This document shows positions 30,772 through 32,974 of a stretch of 32,974 nt of DNA, one piece after another; position 1 is the first letter of the stretch; each line of letters begins with the position of its first letter. A program made the translations under genes and the position numbers. Origin of the DNA: Flavobacteriales bacterium (lineage in GTDB: Bacteria; Bacteroidota; Bacteroidia; Flavobacteriales_F; PHOS-HE28); assembly GCA_024103275.1 (NCBI GenBank), contig JAGFIV010000044.1, positions 1 through 32,974 on the forward strand, in the 5' to 3' direction. Under the pieces are notes generated by a model, which was given only the letters and a program-made list of their open reading frames with translations, was not told the DNA's origin and searched no databases.

Positions 30772-30816
30772 GAACGAGGAGGAGTGATCGCCCTACGGCG
30801 TCACTCCTCCTCGTTC
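30772..30816 (-). terminator. Strong hairpin containing the gmd stop codon
   Basis: Arms 30772-30787 and 30801-30816 are perfect inverted copies of 16 nt, with an inner CGCC/GGCG stem (30789-30792 and 30797-30800). One arm encodes the last codons of gmd (NEEE and stop). There is no U-tract after it. It may attenuate or stabilise the transcript between gmd and fcl. Confidence 0.5.
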
Positions 30817-32009
30817 AGGATCTTGTGGCCGCCCTTCATCAAGTATACGTCACGTTCGAAGAGCTTGATGTCCTCGCGCACCATTTCCTTCACCAGGTCC
30901 TCCAGCTCGTAGGTATGCTTCCAGCCCAGCACCCGGCGTGCCTTGGCGGGGTCGCCCTCCAGGTGGTCCACTTCGGCGGGGCGGTAGTAGCGCGGGTCGA
31001 TGGCCACCACCACCTTGCCCGTCTTCTTGTCGTATGCCTTCTCATCGGCGCCCCTGCCCTTCCACTCCAGCTTCATGCCGGCCTCGGCAAAGGCAAGGTT
31101 CACGAAATGCCGCACGGTATGGGTCTTCCCGGTGGCCAGCACAAAGTCATCGGGTTTCTTGGCCTGCAGCATCATCCACATGCCTTGCACGTAATCCTTG
31201 GCATGGCCCCAATCGCGCTTGCTGTCCAGGTTGCCCAGGTAAAGGGTCTTCTGCAGGCCCAGCTTGATCTTGGCCGCGGCACGCGTGATCTTGCGCGTCA
31301 CGAAGGTCTCCCCGCGAAGCGGGCTTTCGTGGTTGAACAGGATGCCGTTGCACGCGAAGATGCCGTAGCTCTCCCGGTAGTTCTTGGTGATCCAGAAGCC
31401 ATAGAGCTTGGCCACGCCGTAAGGGCTGCGCGGATGGAACGGGGTCTCCTCGTTCTGCGCATGATGGACCACGCCCCCGTAAAGTTCGCTGGTGCTGGCC
31501 TGGTAGAACCGGGTCTTCTTCTGCAGGCCCAGGATGCGGATGGCTTCCAGGAAGCGCAGCGTGCCGATGGCATCGGCGTTGGCGGTGTACTCCGGCATCT
31601 CAAAGCTGACGGCCACATGGCTCATGGCCGCCAGGTTGTAGATCTCGTCGGGCTGCGTTTGCTGCACCAGGCGCAGGCAGTTCACGCTGTCGGTGAGGTC
31701 GCCGTAGTGCAAGTGGAAAGGCAGGCCGCGCTCATGGCTGTCGTGGTAGAGGTGGTCGATGCGGTCGGTGTTGAAGAGGGAGCTGCGGCGTTTCACCCCG
31801 TGGACCTCGTAGCCTTTGTTGAGCAGGAACTCGCTCAGGTAGGCGCCATCCTGCCCGGTGATGCCGGTGATCAATGCCACCTTGCGCTTGCCGCGCCTCG
31901 CAGCCGCCTTCCTCGGCGCGGCCTTGGCCACCACTTTGCGCGCCGCAGCCGAGGTGCGTTTCGTTCCGTGGGCCGTGTGGGCCTTTGCGGTTGCTTTCTT
32001 CGTTGCCAT
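30801..32009 (-). CDS. gmd: GDP-mannose 4,6-dehydratase with a Lys/Ala-rich N-terminal extension
   Basis: Extended SDR enzyme that converts GDP-D-mannose to GDP-4-keto-6-deoxymannose, the precursor for GDP-L-fucose. From [10 protein letters not shown] it has 402 residues, about 40 more than usual. The catalytic domain starts near residue 44 ([15 protein letters not shown]) and has Thr173 and Glu175 in ASTSELYGG, and Tyr197 and Lys201 in [10 protein letters not shown]. Residues 1-43 are about one third Lys or Arg and about one third Ala, like the tails of histone H1-like bacterial proteins. A GTG at codon 44 (31880) would give a standard 359-residue enzyme, so the extension may be untranslated. 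The ATG at 32009 lies 20 nt after the cysQ stop. Confidence 0.94.
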   Translation of the reverse strand: MATKKATAKAHTAHGTKRTSAAARKVVAKAAPRKAAARRGKRKVALITGITGQDGAYLSEFLLNKGYEVHGVKRRSSLFNTDRIDHLYHDSHERGLPFHLHYGDLTDSVNCLRLVQQTQPDEIYNLAAMSHVAVSFEMPEYTANADAIGTLRFLEAIRILGLQKKTRFYQASTSELYGGVVHHAQNEETPFHPRSPYGVAKLYGFWITKNYRESYGIFACNGILFNHESPLRGETFVTRKITRAAAKIKLGLQKTLYLGNLDSKRDWGHAKDYVQGMWMMLQAKKPDDFVLATGKTHTVRHFVNLAFAEAGMKLEWKGRGADEKAYDKKTGKVVVAIDPRYYRPAEVDHLEGDPAKARRVLGWKHTYELEDLVKEMVREDIKLFERDVYLMKGGHKILNEEE

Positions 32010-32029
32010 TTCTTCCACTTCGTGTTGTG

Positions 32030-32860
32030 CTATTGGACGATGAACCACGGGTTCAGCAGGTCGTGTTTGTTGTAGCGCATGGGGGCGTTCGTGCCCACGT
32101 CGATCAGGCTTTTGCCCGCCGCCTCGGCGATGGCCTGCCCCGCCGCGGTGTCCCATTCCATGGTGGGCGCATAGCGCGGATAGGCATCGGCGGTCCCTTC
32201 GGCCACCAGGCAGATCTTCAGGGCGCTGCCCATGCTGATGGTCTCCACCCTTCCATGGCGCTCCTCCATCCGCTGGATGTAGGCATCGGTGTCCGGTGAG
32301 GCGTGTGATCGGCTGGCCACGATGGTGAAGGTCTTCCTGTTATGGGCCAAGGGCAACCGCTCGGCCCCGGCGGCGAGTTCATACGCCGCTTTGCCTTCCA
32401 AGGTTGTGGCCGATGACAAGCGGAATGCCCCTCCGCCCTCCCATGCCAGGTAAAGCAGGTCCTTGGCGGGAACGTAGAGCACGCCGGCCACCGGGCGATG
32501 GGATCCCAAGGCGCCGATCGGCGCCCCATCCCGGGCCATCAAGGCGATGTTCACCGTGAACTCGCCGTTCCGTTTGATGAATTCCTTGGTGCCGTCGAGG
32601 GGGTCCACCAGCCAATACCTCGGCCAGGCTTGGCGTTGTTCCGGTGGCCGTTTTTTCCCTTCCTCGCTCAACACCGGCAGGTGCGTGCCCGCCAGGGTCT
32701 CCACGATGGCGGCATGCGCGCGCTTGTCCGCTTCCGTCAGCGGGCTGCGGTCATCCTTCAGCTCCACGCCGATGGGGCGGGAATACACATCGAGGATCTC
32801 GCGCCCGGCGGCGAATGCGGCTGCAACGGCCCGGTCCATCATGGGAAGAAGGTCGCTCAT
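32030..32860 (-). CDS. cysQ: 3'(2'),5'-bisphosphate nucleotidase CysQ
   Basis: 276-residue Mg2+-dependent phosphatase of the inositol monophosphatase superfamily. It hydrolyses 3'-phosphoadenosine 5'-phosphate, a by-product of sulfate assimilation or sulfation, to AMP. Metal-binding motifs are Glu66/Glu67 in LSEEGKK, Asp86-Pro-Leu-Asp89-Gly-Thr in [10 protein letters not shown] and Asp237 in EWDTAAGQA. The ATG at 32860 gives the normal family length and has a TACCTTCG box 5 nt upstream. However, the same frame stays open through the tandem repeat to the window edge with no stop, so a longer N-terminus is not excluded. Gmd follows 20 nt downstream, probably in the same transcript. Confidence 0.94.
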   Translation of the reverse strand: MSDLLPMMDRAVAAAFAAGREILDVYSRPIGVELKDDRSPLTEADKRAHAAIVETLAGTHLPVLSEEGKKRPPEQRQAWPRYWLVDPLDGTKEFIKRNGEFTVNIALMARDGAPIGALGSHRPVAGVLYVPAKDLLYLAWEGGGAFRLSSATTLEGKAAYELAAGAERLPLAHNRKTFTIVASRSHASPDTDAYIQRMEERHGRVETISMGSALKICLVAEGTADAYPRYAPTMEWDTAAGQAIAEAAGKSLIDVGTNAPMRYNKHDLLNPWFIVQ

Positions 32861-32865
32861 GGCGG

Positions 32866-32873
32866 CGAAGGTA
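32866..32873 (-). promoter_or_regulatory. Candidate -7 promoter box of cysQ
   Basis: The minus strand reads TACCTTCG, one base from TAnnTTTG and the same 8-mer as before wzi copy 2, 5 nt before the ATG. Confidence 0.4.
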
Positions 32874-32908
32874 GCGCGGCAGCCACGCCCGTCTCGGTGC
32901 CCACCTTT

Positions 32909-32974
32909 ACCATCCTTTCCATCCTCACCATCCTCACCATCCTCACCATCCTCACCATCCTCACCATCCTCACC
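32909..32974. repeat. 9-bp tandem repeat running off the window edge
   Basis: Unit ACCATCCTC: five perfect copies at 32927-32971 plus a partial one to the end, preceded by two degenerate copies (32909-32926). On the minus strand, in the cysQ frame, each unit reads Glu-Asp-Gly without stops; another minus-strand frame is closed by TGA in every perfect unit. The total length is unknown because the window ends inside it. Confidence 0.9.

Noticed and set aside
29868-32075. 735-codon open frame on the plus strand opposite fcl and gmd
   Set aside because: Antisense shadow of two intact SDR genes; composition is atypical for protein and no start context is seen.
32909-32974. CRISPR-like array at the window end
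   Set aside because: The unit is only 9 bp, head to tail with no spacers, so it is a minisatellite, not a CRISPR array.

Overview
The window is GC-rich DNA (roughly 65 %) from a member of the Bacteroidota, most likely a high-GC Flavobacteriales lineage; this is inferred from gene content, not from a marker gene. Pointers are a fused CcoN-CcoO cbb3 oxidase, tandem cytochrome oxidase subunit III genes with subunit IV, SCO and DUF420 genes, a dimetal cupin homogentisate dioxygenase of 385 residues, the epimerase-type threonine dehydrogenase, a CGC bacilliredoxin, and Wzi/RemB-like outer-membrane proteins. Recurring TAnnTTTG or TAnnTTCG boxes just upstream of start codons match the Bacteroidota -7 promoter element, and Shine-Dalgarno sequences are not evident.

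Layout. Positions 1-4846 (minus strand): 5' part of aspS, a small lipoprotein, then tyrosine catabolism genes hppD and hmgA, separated by a PIN-domain toxin/DUF2281 antitoxin pair set in noncoding DNA full of short palindromic repeats. Positions 4984-11908 (mostly plus strand): L-threonine dehydrogenase, a MORN-repeat secreted protein, a bacilliredoxin on the opposite strand, and a 1450-residue secreted M36 metallopeptidase with duplicated C-terminal modules. Positions 11919-25335 (minus strand): a respiratory block of 15 closely packed genes. Read in the direction of transcription it runs ctaB, two subunit III genes, subunit IV, SCO, DUF420, ccoI, ccoS, ccoNO, ccoQ, ccoP, ccoG, ccoH, a SafE-like exporter and a small CAMC protein. 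It joins the accessory half of an aa3-type oxidase operon, without subunits I and II, to a complete cbb3 oxidase and its assembly factors. Positions 25397-32860 (minus strand): surface polysaccharide genes, with two Wzi-like barrel proteins flanking a WecA/TagO-type initiating transferase, then GDP-L-fucose synthase, GDP-mannose 4,6-dehydratase and CysQ. The window ends inside a 9-bp tandem repeat.

How the genes work together. HppD and HmgA carry out consecutive steps of tyrosine degradation. CcoI supplies copper, CcoG, CcoH and CcoS assemble cbb3, and SCO and CtaB serve the aa3-type branch with copper and heme O. Gmd and Fcl together make GDP-L-fucose, probably for the glycan that the TagO-like enzyme starts and the Wzi-like proteins help place at the surface.

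I see no rRNA, tRNA, CRISPR array, insertion sequence or phage gene. No wholly new system is evident. The most unusual parts are the toxin-antitoxin pair bracketed by 49-nt direct repeats inside the tyrosine locus, the structured repeat upstream of hppD with a palindrome apparently inserted in one box, the Lys/Ala-rich extension on Gmd, and the duplicated KYTGQANDR module at the end of the M36 peptidase.
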